From positions 62,001-126,000 of the forward strand of contig CAVSIP010000002.1 in the NCBI GenBank assembly GCA_963728075.1: a stretch of DNA of 64,000 nucleotides. The letters are read 5' to 3'. The DNA is from CAVSIP01 sp963728075. Its GTDB lineage: Bacteria > Actinomycetota > Actinomycetes > JAFAQI01 > DASSKL01. Below are positions 8,726 through 17,410 of this stretch, in pieces. The position numbers and the translations under genes are program-made. The notes under the pieces are model-generated. The model was not told the DNA's origin. It made no database searches and worked only from the letters and a program-made list of their open reading frames with translations. How positions within the stretch are numbered: position 1 is the stretch's first letter; each line of letters opens with the position of its first letter.

Positions 8726-9694
8726 ACGGTGCAGCAGTGGGCCTGGGATGGCCGGACGGCGCTGCCGCGCCGCCCACCGCGTCGGCCGGGCTCGGCTGGC
8801 CCGGCCAGGAGCCGGCCGCCCCCGCCGATGTTTCACGTGAAACCACCCAGGAGTCGGGGGCTGTTTCACGTGAAACCACGACCGTGCGCAGCGAGCCGCT
8901 GCCCCTGCCCGACCAGCCGCGGATCCTCGCGGTGGCCAACCAGAAGGGCGGCGTCGGCAAGACCACCACCACCGTCAACCTCGCCGGCGCGCTGGCGCAG
9001 GGCGGCGCCGAGGTCCTCGTCATCGACCTGGACCCCCAGGGCAACGCCTCGACGGCGTTCGGGATCGACCGCACTCGCTCGAGCGTGTCGATGTACGACG
9101 TGCTCCTCGGCGACCGGGGTCTGGACGAGGCCTGCACGGAGGTGCCGGAGCTGCCCGGGGTGGCCTGCGTGCCCGCGAGCCCCGACCTGGCCGGAGCCGA
9201 GATCGAGCTGGTGTCGATGGTGGCCCGGGAGATCGCGGCTGCGCCGGGTGCTGGAGCCGGTCGCCCGCCGGTTCCACTACATCATCATCGACTGCCCGCC
9301 CTCGCTCGGGCTGCTCACCGTGAACGCGCTGGTCGCGGCACGGGAGGTGATCGTCCCGATCCAGTGCGAGTTCTACGCGCTGGAGGGGGTCAGCCAGCTG
9401 CTCGAGCACCATCGAGCTGGTGCGCGCCCATCTCAACCCGCAGCTGCAGGATCGGGGCCATCCTGCTCACCATGTACGACGCCCGCACCAAGCTCGCCGA
9501 GCAGGTCGCCGCCGATGTGCGAGCCACTTCGGCCCGACTCGTGCTGGCCAGCACCGTCCCGCGTAGTGTCCGGGTGTCCGAGGCGCCGAGCTTCGGCCAG
9601 ACCGTGATGACCTACGATCCCGACCTCGCGCGGAGCGCTGGCCTACGCCGCGGCCGCGCGTGAGCTCGCCGAGCGAGGGGCGAAGGACGCCTGA
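8722..9694 (+). CDS. parA: Chromosome partitioning ATPase ParA/Soj (multiple apparent frameshifts)
   Basis: ParA drives segregation of ParB-bound origins. From GTG 8722 there is a 60-residue N-terminal extension containing two VSRETT repeats (encoded by parS sites), then the deviant Walker A KGGVGKTTTTVNLA, DLDPQGNASTAFGI, and further on FHYIIIDCPPSLGLLTVNAL and SEAPSFGQTVMTYDPDL. These pieces lie in different frames. I find insertions near 9234, 9410, 9450, 9537 and 9629 and a deletion near 9524; correcting them gives one continuous ParA ending AYAAAARELAERGAKDA with TGA at 9692-9694. parB follows 46 bases later. The breaks are most likely sequence errors. Confidence 0.9.
8829..8844. promoter_or_regulatory. 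parS centromere site 1 (inside parA)
   Basis: TGTTTCACGTGAAACC matches the universal parS consensus TGTTTCACGTGAAACA at 15 of 16 positions. It lies in the parA coding region and encodes VSRET. ParB loads here and spreads over origin-proximal DNA. Confidence 0.93.
8862..8877. promoter_or_regulatory. parS centromere site 2 (inside parA)
   Basis: A second copy of TGTTTCACGTGAAACC, 33 bases after the first (start to start). The spacing keeps both in the same reading frame and roughly on the same DNA face. Confidence 0.93.
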
Positions 9695-9740
9695 GCATCC
9701 GCAGGCACACCAGCGCCATCGACCGAGGGGGTACCGCTTC

Positions 9741-10684
9741 GTGAACGTCCGTCGTGGCGGCCTGGGCCGCGGCCTGGGTGCGCTCATCCCGAGCGCACCG
9801 ACGCCCGGCGGCCCGAGGACGAGGCGGGCCGGAGGCCGGCCCCGCGGACGGTGCCACGGCGCACGGTTCGCCGAGCTGCCGGTCGGGGCCATCGAGCCGA
9901 ACCCGCGGCAGCCGCGCGAGGTCTTCGACGAGGAGGCCATGGCCGAGCTGCGTGACGAGCATCCGCGAGGTCGGGCTGCTGCAGCCTGTCGTCGTGCGCG
10001 AGACGGCGCCCGGCAGCTACCAGCTCATCATGGGCGAACGCCGCTGGCGGGCGGCTCAGCAGGCGGGCCTGGCCGAGCATGCCCGCCATCATCCGCGACA
10101 CCCCGGACGACGCGCTGCTGCGCGACGCGCTGCTGGAGAACCTGCACCGCCAGCAGCTCAACCCGCTGGAGGAGGCGGCGGCGTACCAGCCAGCTGCTCG
10201 AGGACTTCGGCGCCACGCACGAGGAGCTGGCCGGACGCATCGGCCGCTCGCGCTCCCACATCACCAACACCCTGCGGCTGCTCAACCTCGCGCCGAGCGT
10301 GCAGCGCCGCGTCGCGGCCGGGGTGCTCTCCGCCGGCCACGCTCGCGCGCTCCTGGGCATCGACGACCACGAGGCGCAGGAGCGGATGGCCGCGCGCATC
10401 GTCGCGGAGGGTCTGTCCGTGCGCGCGGTCGAGGAGATGGTGGCGCTCGGCGACCTGCCGAAGCCGGCGCCGCTCCCGGCGTGCGCGCTCGCAGCCGGCC
10501 GCCCTGGCCGACGTCGCCGCCGCGCTGTCGGACCGCTACGACACCCGGGTCAAGGTCGAGGCCGGCCGCGCCAAGGGCCGCATCGTCATCGAGTTCGCGA
10601 CCGTCGAGGACCTGCGCCGGCTGCTCGGCGAGATCGGCGCCCGAGGCGCTCCCGGCGCTGGCCGGCGACCCGGACTCCGACTAA
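9741..10684 (+). CDS. parB: Chromosome partitioning protein ParB (multiple apparent frameshifts)
   Basis: ParB is a CTP-dependent clamp that loads at parS. From GTG 9741 the product reads MNVRRGGLGRGLGALIP, the ParA-stimulating N-terminus, then LPVGAIEPNPRQPREVFDEE, the CTP-binding GSYQLIMGERRWRAA, ENLHRQQLNPLEEAAAY, and the parS-reading HTH GRSRSHITNTLRLLNL, with a C-terminal dimerisation domain ending LPALAGDPDSD. These parts sit in successive frames; five +1 insertions near 9960, 10079, 10190, 10482 and 10642 explain every jump. Corrected length is about 313 residues, and the stop is TAA 10682-10684 at a terminator. Confidence 0.9.
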
Positions 10685-10705
10685 GTACCCCCAGGGGGTA
10701 CCTAG
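10681..10705. terminator. Bidirectional terminator between parB and ddl
   Basis: A near-perfect palindrome, with GTACCCCC and GGGGGTAC arms, lies exactly between the convergent ends of parB (plus) and ddl (minus). It could stop transcription from both sides. Confidence 0.65.
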
Positions 10706-11659
10706 TCAGCCGCGGGTGGCGGCCTGGGCGAGCAGGTCGCGGCACAGCGCGCCGAGGTCGAGCGCGGCCGCCTCGGCCGCCATGCGGCAGCAGGCACGTC
10801 TCCGTCATGCCCGGGGAGACGTTGACCTCGAGGAAGTGCGGTACGCCGTCGGCGCGACGACGAGGTCGGTGCGGGACAGGTCGCGCAGGCCGAGCGTGCG
10901 ATGCGCGGTGACCGCGACCTCCGCGACCGCCGCGGCCGTCTCGGTGTCCAGGCGGGCGGGAACGTGGTACTCCGTCATGCCGGCGGTGTAGCGGGCCGCG
11001 TAGTCGTAGGCCCCGTCGACCGGGTCGATCTCGACCGCGGGCAGTGCCACGGGGCCGTCGCCGGTGTCGATGACGCTCACCGCCACCTCGATGCCGGCCA
11101 CGAACCGCTCGACGAGCGCCACGTCGCCGTAGGAGAAGCAGCCGACCATCGCCGCCGGCAGCTCGTCTCGGCGACGCACCACGGTCGCCGCCGAGCGCGG
11201 AGCCGCCGCGGGCGGGCTTGACCATCAGCGGCAGGCCGAGGCGGTCGACGATCCGGTCGAGCACCCCGGCCGCGCCGAGCTCGCGAAAGGTTGCGTGCGG
11301 CAGGGCCACGCTCGCCGCGGTGGCGACCCCGGCCGCGCTCATCGCCGCCTTCGCGGTCGGCTTGTCCCAGGCGAGCCGGCAGGCGCCCGGCGTCCGCGCC
11401 GACGTACGGCACGCGCAGCAGGTCGAGCACGTCGCGGATCGCGCCGTCCTCGCCGGTGGCGCCGTGCAGGGCGACGAACACCGCCGCCGGCGGGTCTGCG
11501 GCGAGCGCGGGCAGCAGGGCGGCGTCGACGTCGCGCAGGTCTGCCTCGGTGCCCACCGCCCGCAGCGCGTCGACCACCCGGCGGCCGGAGCGCAGCGAGA
11601 CGTCCCGCTCGTAGGACAGCCCACCGGCGAGGACCAGCCACGCGGCCCAGATCGCTCAT
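10706..11659 (-). CDS. ddl: D-alanine-D-alanine ligase (multiple apparent frameshifts)
   Basis: Ddl joins two D-alanines for peptidoglycan precursors. The ATG at 11659 gives MSDLGRVA; after correction the protein continues VLAGGLSYERDVSLRSGRRV, FVALHGATGEDGAIRDVLDLL, LPLMVKPARGGSALG (ATP-grasp), VEIDPVDGAYDYAARYTAGM and VPHFLEVNVSPGMTE (Mg-binding Asn). Frame changes point to four insertions (near 11640, 11390, 11190 and 10790) and one deletion (near 10853). Total length of about 318 residues fits the family. It lies 11 bases after an aminotransferase gene, so the two are probably co-transcribed. Its presence between parB and trxA is unusual. Confidence 0.85.
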
Positions 11660-11670
11660 CGTGTGCTCCG

Positions 11671-13005
11671 TCAGGAGACGTCGGGCTGGGGGCCGCTGAC
11701 CTGCGCGCCGGCCGGACCGCTGCGCGCGTGCTGCGGGTCCGAAGGTCTCGAGCAGCTCGAGCTCCTCCTCCACCACGCCGGCGAGCCGGCGCACGCCCTC
11801 GCGTGATCCGCTCGGGCGCCGGGTAGCAGTACGACAGCCGCATGTTGCGGTCCGCCCGAGCCGTCGGCGTAGAACGCCGACGCCGGGCACGTAGGCGACC
11901 CGGGCGGGACCGCCCGGGGCAGCATGGCCTTGGCGTCCAGACCCTCCGGCAGGGTGGCCCAGACGTAGAAGCCGCCGACCGGATGGGTCCACGTGCAGCC
12001 GTCCGGCAGCAGCGACTCCAGCGCGTGCGAGCATGGCGTCGCGTCGCTCCCGGTACAGCTCGCGGAAGTTCTTCGACCTGCTGCTGCCAGGGCATCGTCG
12101 CGAGGTACTCGGTGACGATCGCCTGGTTGAACGTGGGCGGGCAGAGCACCGAGCGCCTCCGAGGCGAGCACGAGCTTCTCGCGCACGCGCGTGCGGCGCG
12201 AGCGCCCAGCCGACCCGCAGGCCCGGCGCGAAGGTCTTGGAGAACGAGCCGAGGTAGATGACGCCCTCGTCGGTGTAGGCCCGCAGTGCCGGGAACGGGT
12301 CGCCGTCGAAGCCCAGCAGCCCGTACGGGTTGTCCTCGAGGACGAGCAGCCCGGCCTCGTGGCAGAGGTCCAGCACCCGCTCGCGACGCTCCACGGACAG
12401 CGAGACGCCGGCGGGGTTGTGGAAGTTCGGGATCGTGTAGAGGAACTTCACCCGCTTGCCAGCGCGGGCCAGCGCGGCGAGGGCCTCGGTGCAGCGCCTC
12501 CGGGACCAGCCCGTCGTCGTCCATCGGGACGTGCACGACCTCGACCTGGTAGGACGCGAACGTGCCCGAGCGCACCGACGTAGCTGGGCGCCTCGGCGAG
12601 CACCACGTCGCCGGGGTCGCAGAAGATCCGGGTGACCAGGTCGAGCGCCTGCTGGCGAGCCGACGGTGACCACCACGTCGTCGGGGTGTGCGCGTCGATG
12701 CCCTCGAGCGCCATGACCTCGCAGATCCGCTCGCGCAGCTCCGGGATCGCCCTGGCCGCTGCCGTACTGCAGCGCGCTCGCGCCCCGCGCGCTCGTGCAG
12801 CCGGCCGACCATCGGCGCCGACGGCGTCCAGCGGCAGCGCCGACAGGTACGGCATGCCGCCGGCGAGCGAGACCACCTCCGGACGGCTGGCGACGGCGAA
12901 CAGCGCCCGGATCTCCGAGGCTGTCATCCCGCGGGTCCGGGCGGCATACCGCTCGACGTAGGCGTCGAGCCGGTTGCCGGGTTGCGCCGCCGATGACTGG
13001 GCCAC
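11671..13005 (-). CDS. PLP-dependent aminotransferase, class I/II, MocR-like fold (multiple apparent frameshifts)
   Basis: The start is GTG 13005 (MAQSSAAQPGNRLDAYVERYAARTRGM). Recognisable blocks are SLAGGMPYLSALPLDAV, ALDLVTRIFCDPGDVVLAE, KRVKFLYTIPNFHNPAGV, VLEDNPYGLLGFDGDPFP, and the PLP lysine in IYLGSFSKTFAPGLRVGW, ending ELELLETFG near the C-terminus. The family includes 2-aminoadipate and aromatic aminotransferases; the exact substrate cannot be read from the sequence. The gene is broken by several one-base insertions along its length, as in its neighbours. Overlapping with the ddl operon suggests a supply role for amino acids, but this is inference. Confidence 0.85.
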
Positions 13006-13139
13006 GGGACTCCTTCCGTCCGCTCCAGGCTAGCGTCGGCCTACCCACTCGGGCCTGTCCATTTACCGTCACCCTCGCTACCATCATCGCGGCCCTTCCC
13101 CAGCGCGCCCCGGCGCGCCGACCGCCTTCGGAGTCCCGC

Positions 13140-13295
13140 GTGGAGCCCGCCGTACGACGCCGGCGCGCCCGGCTCATGCTCGGCCTGGCCGCCGGCGTGG
13201 TCCTGGGGCTTGCCAGCGGGTTCCTCGGCGGCCTGCTCAGCCCGCCGCGAGAGGGCGAGCCCGCCTGGGACGGGCGCGGGGGAGGTGTCGGCTGA
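13140..13295 (+). CDS. Small single-pass membrane protein, hypothetical
   Basis: A 51-codon frame starts at GTG 13140 behind a weak CGGAG and ends TGA 13293-13295, overlapping the GNAT start (TGATG). The product has an Arg-rich head (VRRRRARLM), one strongly hydrophobic Gly/Leu segment of about 20 residues (LGLAAGVVLGLASGFLGGLL) and a short hydrophilic tail. The stop-start overlap and clear positive-inside membrane topology support a real gene, but I recognise no family. A possible TACCAT -10 element lies near 13079. Confidence 0.55.
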   Translation: MEPAVRRRRARLMLGLAAGVVLGLASGFLGGLLSPPREGEPAWDGRGGGVG

Positions 13296-13915
13296 TGGCC
13301 CGCCGGCTGGCCAACGTCACCCTCGACAACCTCGAGGACCTGCCCCGTCGGTGCCGGCCTGCGTGTTCTGGGAGCTCGACCCCGTCGGCCGCTCGCGGGC
13401 GGAGGAGATGGGCGACACCGCGCTGGAGAAGGAGGCCTGGGTCTCCAGCGTGCTGCTCGAGTGGGGGTCGTGCGGCAAGCTCGCGTACGTCGACGGCGTG
13501 CCGGCCGGGTTCGTGCTCTACGCGCCACCCGTGTACGTCCCGCGTTCGGTGGCCTTCCCGACCAGCCCCGTGAGTGCCGACGCGGTGCTGCTCATGACGG
13601 CCCACGTCCTGCCGGAGTTCGCCGGTGGCGGTCTCGGCCGGATGCTGGTGCAGGGCATGGCCAAGGACCTGACCCGCCGGGGGATCAAGGCGATCGAGGC
13701 CTTCGGTGACCTGCGCTGGCCGGGGCTGGGGCACTGCGTCGCTGCCCGCCGAGCACCTGCTCGCAGTGGGCTTCAAGACGATCCGCCCGCACCATCGCTA
13801 CCCGCGGCTGCGCCTGGAGCTGAAGTCGATGGTGTCCTGGCGGGAGGACGTCGAGGTCGCGCTGGAGCGGCTGCTCGGCTCGATGAGCCCGGAGACGGCG
13901 CTGCGCCCGGTCTAG
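13295..13915 (+). CDS. GNAT family N-acetyltransferase (two apparent frameshifts)
   Basis: Starting at ATG 13295 the protein reads MARRLANVTLDNLEDLP, then a CxxCVFWELDP segment, VPAGFVLYAPP, LLMTAHVLPEFAGGGLGRMLVQ (the acetyl-CoA-binding motif A with its GGGLG loop), and LTRRGIKAIEAFGD, ending FKTIRPHHRYPRLRLELKSMVSW. The gene is broken by a one-base deletion near 13362 and a one-base insertion near 13739; joined, it is about 206 residues. A GNAT protein of this type commonly lies between parB and trxA in Actinobacteria. The substrate is unknown. It is convergent with trxA. Confidence 0.82.
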
Positions 13916-13940
13916 CCGGGCGCAGGGGAGCTCGTCCGGC

Positions 13941-14264
13941 CTACAGGAACTGCTCGAGGTCCTTGAGCAGCGCCGCCTTGGGCTTGGCGCCGACGATGCT
14001 CTTGACGACCTCGCCGCCGGAGAACACCGAGACGGTGGGGATCGACATGATCTGGTAGCGGCGGGCGACCTCGGGGTTCTCGTCGACGTTGAGCTTGACG
14101 ACGGTGACCTTGTCGGCGTGCTCGGCGGCGATCTCCTCGAGCACCGGCGCGATCATCTTGCAGGGCCCGCACCACTCGGCCCAGAAGTCGACGACGACCG
14201 GCTTGTCGGCACCGAGGACGTCGGTGTCGAAGGACGAGTCGGTCACGGTCTTGGTGGCGCCCAC
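13941..14264 (-). CDS. trxA: Thioredoxin
   Basis: A cytoplasmic dithiol reductase with the active site WCGPCK in FWAEWCGPCKMIAPVLEE and the cis-proline loop SIPTVSVF. I prefer GTG 14264 (VGATKTVTDSSF) because AAGGAG lies 5 bases upstream, giving the normal length of 107 residues; an ATG five codons earlier lacks a good ribosome binding site. It follows trxB (minus strand), which would reduce it. The arrangement matches trxB2-trxC of Mycobacterium. Confidence 0.96.
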   Translation of the reverse strand: MGATKTVTDSSFDTDVLGADKPVVVDFWAEWCGPCKMIAPVLEEIAAEHADKVTVVKLNVDENPEVARRYQIMSIPTVSVFSGGEVVKSIVGAKPKAALLKDLEQFL

Positions 14265-14304
14265 GGGGTCTCCTTGCATCCAGGTCGAGTGAGAGGTCGA
14301 ACGG

Positions 14305-15243
14305 TTAGTGGCCCTGACCGGCGAGCCAGCGCTCGGCGTCGAGCGCGGCGGCGCACCCGGTGCCGGCGGCGGTGATGGCCTGCCGGTAGGTGTGGTCGAC
14401 GAGGTCGCCGCAGGCGAACACGCCGGGCAGGTTGGTGCCGGTCCCTGGCGCGCGGGTGAGCACGTAGCCCTCCAGGTCGAGGTCGACTTGGCCCCGGACG
14501 AGCTCGCTGCGCGGGTCGTGGCCGATGGCGATGAACACCCCGGTGACGTCGAGGGTCTCCTCGGCGCCGGTGACGGTGTCCTGCACGGCCACGCCGGTGA
14601 CCTTGTCCTCGCCGAGGACGTCGGTCACGACGGTGTTCCAGCGGAAGGAGATCTTCGGGTCGTTCAGCGCGCGCTCCTGCATGATCTTGCTGGCGCGCAG
14701 CTCGTCACGGCGGTGCAGCACGGTCACCGACTCGGCGAAGCGGGTGAGGAACGTCGCCTCCTCCATCGCGGAGTCACCGCCGCCGACCACGACGATGTGC
14801 TGGCCGCGGAAGAAGAACCCGTCGCAGGTGGCGCAGGCGGACACCCCGTGGCCGAGCAGCCGCTGTTCGTTCGGCAGGCCGAGGTAGCGGTACTTCGAGC
14901 CCATGGCGAGGATGACCGACCTCGCGGCGTACGTCGTCTCGCCCACCTTGACGACCTTGACCTCGCCGGCCAGGTCGAGCTCGGTGGCGTCGTCGGTGAT
15001 GAACTCGGCCCCGAACTTCTCCGCCTGCTTGCGCATGAGGTCCATCAGGTCCGGACCCATGACGCCGTCCGGGAACCCGGGGAAGTTCTCCACCTCGGTG
15101 GTCTGCATCAGCGCCCCGCCGAACTGCACGCCCTCGATGACGAGGGGGCGCAGCTCTGCGCGGGCGGCGTAGACGGCCGCGGTGTAGCCCGCCGGACCGG
15201 AACCGACGACGACGACCTCACGGGGCTCGGTGCTGGCGGACAT
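14305..15243 (-). CDS. trxB: Thioredoxin reductase (NADPH)
   Basis: A 312-residue flavoenzyme passing electrons from NADPH to thioredoxin. It has the FAD-binding GSGPAGYTAAVYAARA near residue 14, the redox-active CATCDGFFF, the NADPH-binding GGGDSAMEEA, and the C-terminal FAD segment GVFACGDLVDHTYRQAITAAGTG. ATG 15243 gives MSASTEPREVVVVGSGPAG. It is co-oriented with trxA, 40 bases apart. A close paralogue lies at 61736. Confidence 0.97.
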   Translation of the reverse strand: MSASTEPREVVVVGSGPAGYTAAVYAARAELRPLVIEGVQFGGALMQTTEVENFPGFPDGVMGPDLMDLMRKQAEKFGAEFITDDATELDLAGEVKVVKVGETTYAARSVILAMGSKYRYLGLPNEQRLLGHGVSACATCDGFFFRGQHIVVVGGGDSAMEEATFLTRFAESVTVLHRRDELRASKIMQERALNDPKISFRWNTVVTDVLGEDKVTGVAVQDTVTGAEETLDVTGVFIAIGHDPRSELVRGQVDLDLEGYVLTRAPGTGTNLPGVFACGDLVDHTYRQAITAAGTGCAAALDAERWLAGQGH

Positions 15244-15330
15244 CGTGGGCCCTTCTGCTGCTGCGGGGATCGCGTTTCGTTGGCGGAACCCATCCTAGGG
15301 AGCGCGCATTCCCCGTGGGAGCCTGCTGGC

Positions 15331-15912
15331 ATGGTGTCCCGGTTGCCGGTGGCGGGGCGTACGCCCGCGGCCCGGTGCGCGGCGCATCCGGCGCGCCCTG
15401 CGGTGGACGCCTGCCCCACGTGCGGGCGCCCCCGGTGCGGTGCCGACGCGAAGACCTTCGGTGCGGGCTGTGCGGCGTGCCCGACGCAGCAGCGCCCGCA
15501 GCCCACCCCCCGCTCCGAGTCGCTGGTGCGCGCCGCCCTCGCGGCGCTGCCGATGTGCCTCGCGGGCGGTGCCGTGAGCAGCGAGTACGTCGGCACCACG
15601 GCATTCGACGTCATCGTGCCGTTCCTCGTCGGGGTGGCCGTCGGTGCGGTGGCGGTGGCGGCGGCCGGCCGCCCGGAACCGCGCACCCGGCTCCTCGTAC
15701 GTGCCGTCGCCGTGCTCTACGCAGTGGTCGGTGCGGCGTACGGCTACCGGCTCGTCGTCGGGGGGCAGGACCCGTTCGGCCCGTTCACGGACGTCGCGCC
15801 GGCGTACGCGGCGGCGGCGGCGGGGGCGTGGCTGTGGACCATGCCGTCGCGCCGACGGCGTCCGTCGCCCGCGGAGGGCGATCAGGATGGTCGCGGCAGC
15901 CGGGTGAAGTAG
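15331..15912 (+). CDS. Membrane protein with N-terminal Cys-rich (B-box-like) zinc motif
   Basis: The 193-residue product starts at ATG 15331. Residues 14-50 carry regularly spaced Cys and His (ARCAAHP, ACPTCGRPRCG, GCAACP), like the B-box-type zinc finger at the N-terminus of many actinobacterial membrane proteins. Then follow three to four hydrophobic segments (for example AFDVIVPFLVGVAVGAVAV and AVAVLYAVVGAAYGYRLVV). The 3' end overlaps the 3' end of the convergent anti-sigma gene by 31 bases. The role is unknown; a redox- or metal-sensing head on a membrane anchor would suit its place next to trxB and sigM (inference). Confidence 0.75.
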   Translation: MVSRLPVAGRTPAARCAAHPARPAVDACPTCGRPRCGADAKTFGAGCAACPTQQRPQPTPRSESLVRAALAALPMCLAGGAVSSEYVGTTAFDVIVPFLVGVAVGAVAVAAAGRPEPRTRLLVRAVAVLYAVVGAAYGYRLVVGGQDPFGPFTDVAPAYAAAAAGAWLWTMPSRRRRPSPAEGDQDGRGSRVK

Positions 15913-16745
15913 CGGACGTCCTCCTGGCCGGGGCCGCACGACGGGCCCACCACCCAGACGTCCACCCGGTCCGGCTTGCCGGCGGTCGGCAGCACGATGA
16001 CGGCGGCGGGCTGACCCTGGAAGCGGGCGAAGTCGACGGAGACCGGGCTGACCGGGCCCTCGCCCTTGGTCAGCGCGCCGACGCACGCGTCCAGCGCACC
16101 AGGCGCGGTGCGCAGCCGGTCCAGCTCCGTCGGGACGGGGACGGGCGCCGCGGCGGCGGGGTTCGGTCCCGCCTGGGGCGCGGTCAGCTGGGCTTCGCCG
16201 GACCGGGCGGAGTCGGCGGCGCGGGGCTGCTCGCCCGGGTGCAGCAGGTCGGGCAGCGCGGCGGCGAGCGTCTGCGGGTCGTAGTCCCGGCCGCTGGTGC
16301 TCCGCGGCACTGCCACGGTGCTGCCTCCGGTCGCGCTCGTCGCGGTGCCGTTCGAGCTGGTGCCGTTGCCGTGGGTGATGCCCACGACGATCGCCCCGGC
16401 GAACAGGACAGCCGCTGCGGCGGCCGCCAGCCCGGCCGTGGTGGGCGTCATCCGCCACCGGCGGCGCAGGGGCGCGGAGCCCGCTACCTGCCCCGCGCCG
16501 GAGGCGCCGGCGAGGGCGGTGTCGATCTGTTCGGCGACGTCGTCGGGGAGCACCGGGTCCGGCAGCTCGGCCAGCAGCGCGGAGACGGCCGCGAAGGACG
16601 CCAGCCGGTCGCGGCACTCGGCGCAGGCGGTCAGGTGCTCGGCCACCGTGGAGGTGGCAGCGGCGTCGAGCAGCCCTTCGGAGTAGTCGGCCAGGGTGTC
16701 GACGTCGGGGTGCGACGCGGTGGCGTCGCGGCGTTCAGCGGACAC
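15882..16745 (-). CDS. Anti-sigma factor with zinc-finger anti-sigma domain (RsmA-like)
   Basis: The 287-residue protein has an N-terminal ZAS-type domain: HPDVDTLADYSEGLLDAAA, then HLTACAECRDRLASF with the HxxxCxxC signature. A single membrane helix follows (AGLAAAAAAVLFAGAIVVGI near residue 110), then an extracytoplasmic domain. Its start overlaps the end of the sigma factor gene by 11 bases, so the pair is translationally coupled. Family knowledge: such proteins hold the cognate ECF sigma factor at the membrane until a signal releases it. The position matches Rv3912 (anti-SigM) of M. tuberculosis. Confidence 0.92.
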   Translation of the reverse strand: MSAERRDATASHPDVDTLADYSEGLLDAAATSTVAEHLTACAECRDRLASFAAVSALLAELPDPVLPDDVAEQIDTALAGASGAGQVAGSAPLRRRWRMTPTTAGLAAAAAAVLFAGAIVVGITHGNGTSSNGTATSATGGSTVAVPRSTSGRDYDPQTLAAALPDLLHPGEQPRAADSARSGEAQLTAPQAGPNPAAAAPVPVPTELDRLRTAPGALDACVGALTKGEGPVSPVSVDFARFQGQPAAVIVLPTAGKPDRVDVWVVGPSCGPGQEDVRYFTRLPRPS

Positions 16746-17391
16746 GGTTCGGATCCACCTCCTCCCCTGGCTGAGGCTGGGACGGTGCTCGTTCCGCCCT
16801 GGATGGGACGTGGGGCAGCCCGTCCGGGTTCCCGCGCGAGCTCAGGTGTGCGAGCTGCGGGGCGAGCCGGGCCCGCCCGCGCGCGCAGCGGCTCTTCACC
16901 GTGCCCTCGGCAACGTCGAGGATGGCGGCGGCCTCCGCCACCGACCAGCCCTCGATGTCGACGAGGACGAGCGCGGCCGCCATCTCGGCGGGCAGCGTAC
17001 GCAGTGCCGCGGTCACCTCGAGCGCGGTCTCCCGCTCGCCCATCCGGTCGCGTGGGTCGGCCGGGGTGCGCTCAGCCGGTGGCAGCGGGACGGTCGGCCG
17101 CACCGCGCGCCGCCGGGCACGGTCGAGGCAGGCGTTCACGACGATGCGGTGCAGCCAGGTGGTGACGGCCGACTCCCCGCGGAACCGGCCGGCCGCGCGG
17201 TACGCCGACAGCAGCGCGTCCTGCAGCGCGTCGGCGGCCTCCTCCGGGTCACCGGTGGTCCGCAGCGCGACAGCCCACAGCCGGTCGCGGTGGCGCCGCA
17301 CCAGGACGTCGAACGCCGCGCGGTCGCCCGCGGCGTGCCGGCGCAGCAGCTCCGCGTCGGGGCGGCCCTCGTCGTCCGCTGCCTGCGCCAC
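16735..17391 (-). CDS. sigM: ECF-type RNA polymerase sigma factor, SigM-like
   Basis: The 218-residue protein has sigma region 2 (AFDVLVRRHRDRLWAVALRTT, with ADALQDALLSAYRAAGRFRG) and region 4 (LEVTAALRTLPAEMAAALVL, SVAEAAAILDVAEGTVKSR), with no regions 1 or 3. The start is GTG 17391. It is overlapped by the gene for a membrane anti-sigma factor. Synteny with sigM in Mycobacterium and Streptomyces (between murJ/pseudokinase and trxB) supports the name. SigM factors respond to envelope or osmotic stress. Confidence 0.94.
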   Translation of the reverse strand: MAQAADDEGRPDAELLRRHAAGDRAAFDVLVRRHRDRLWAVALRTTGDPEEAADALQDALLSAYRAAGRFRGESAVTTWLHRIVVNACLDRARRRAVRPTVPLPPAERTPADPRDRMGERETALEVTAALRTLPAEMAAALVLVDIEGWSVAEAAAILDVAEGTVKSRCARGRARLAPQLAHLSSRGNPDGLPHVPSRAERAPSQPQPGEEVDPNRVR

Positions 17392-17410
17392 CGCGCCAGG
17401 GTAGCGGCGG

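Noticed and set aside
7239..9137. Open minus-strand frame of 632 codons
   Set aside because: It runs antisense to yidC, jag, rsmG and parA and is composed of biased Ser/Arg/Pro sequence without motifs.
8041..9663. Apparent RsmG-ParA fusion protein
   Set aside because: A one-base shift near 8646 gives a normal RsmG end and a TGA overlapping the parA GTG by 4 bases, so the genes are separate.
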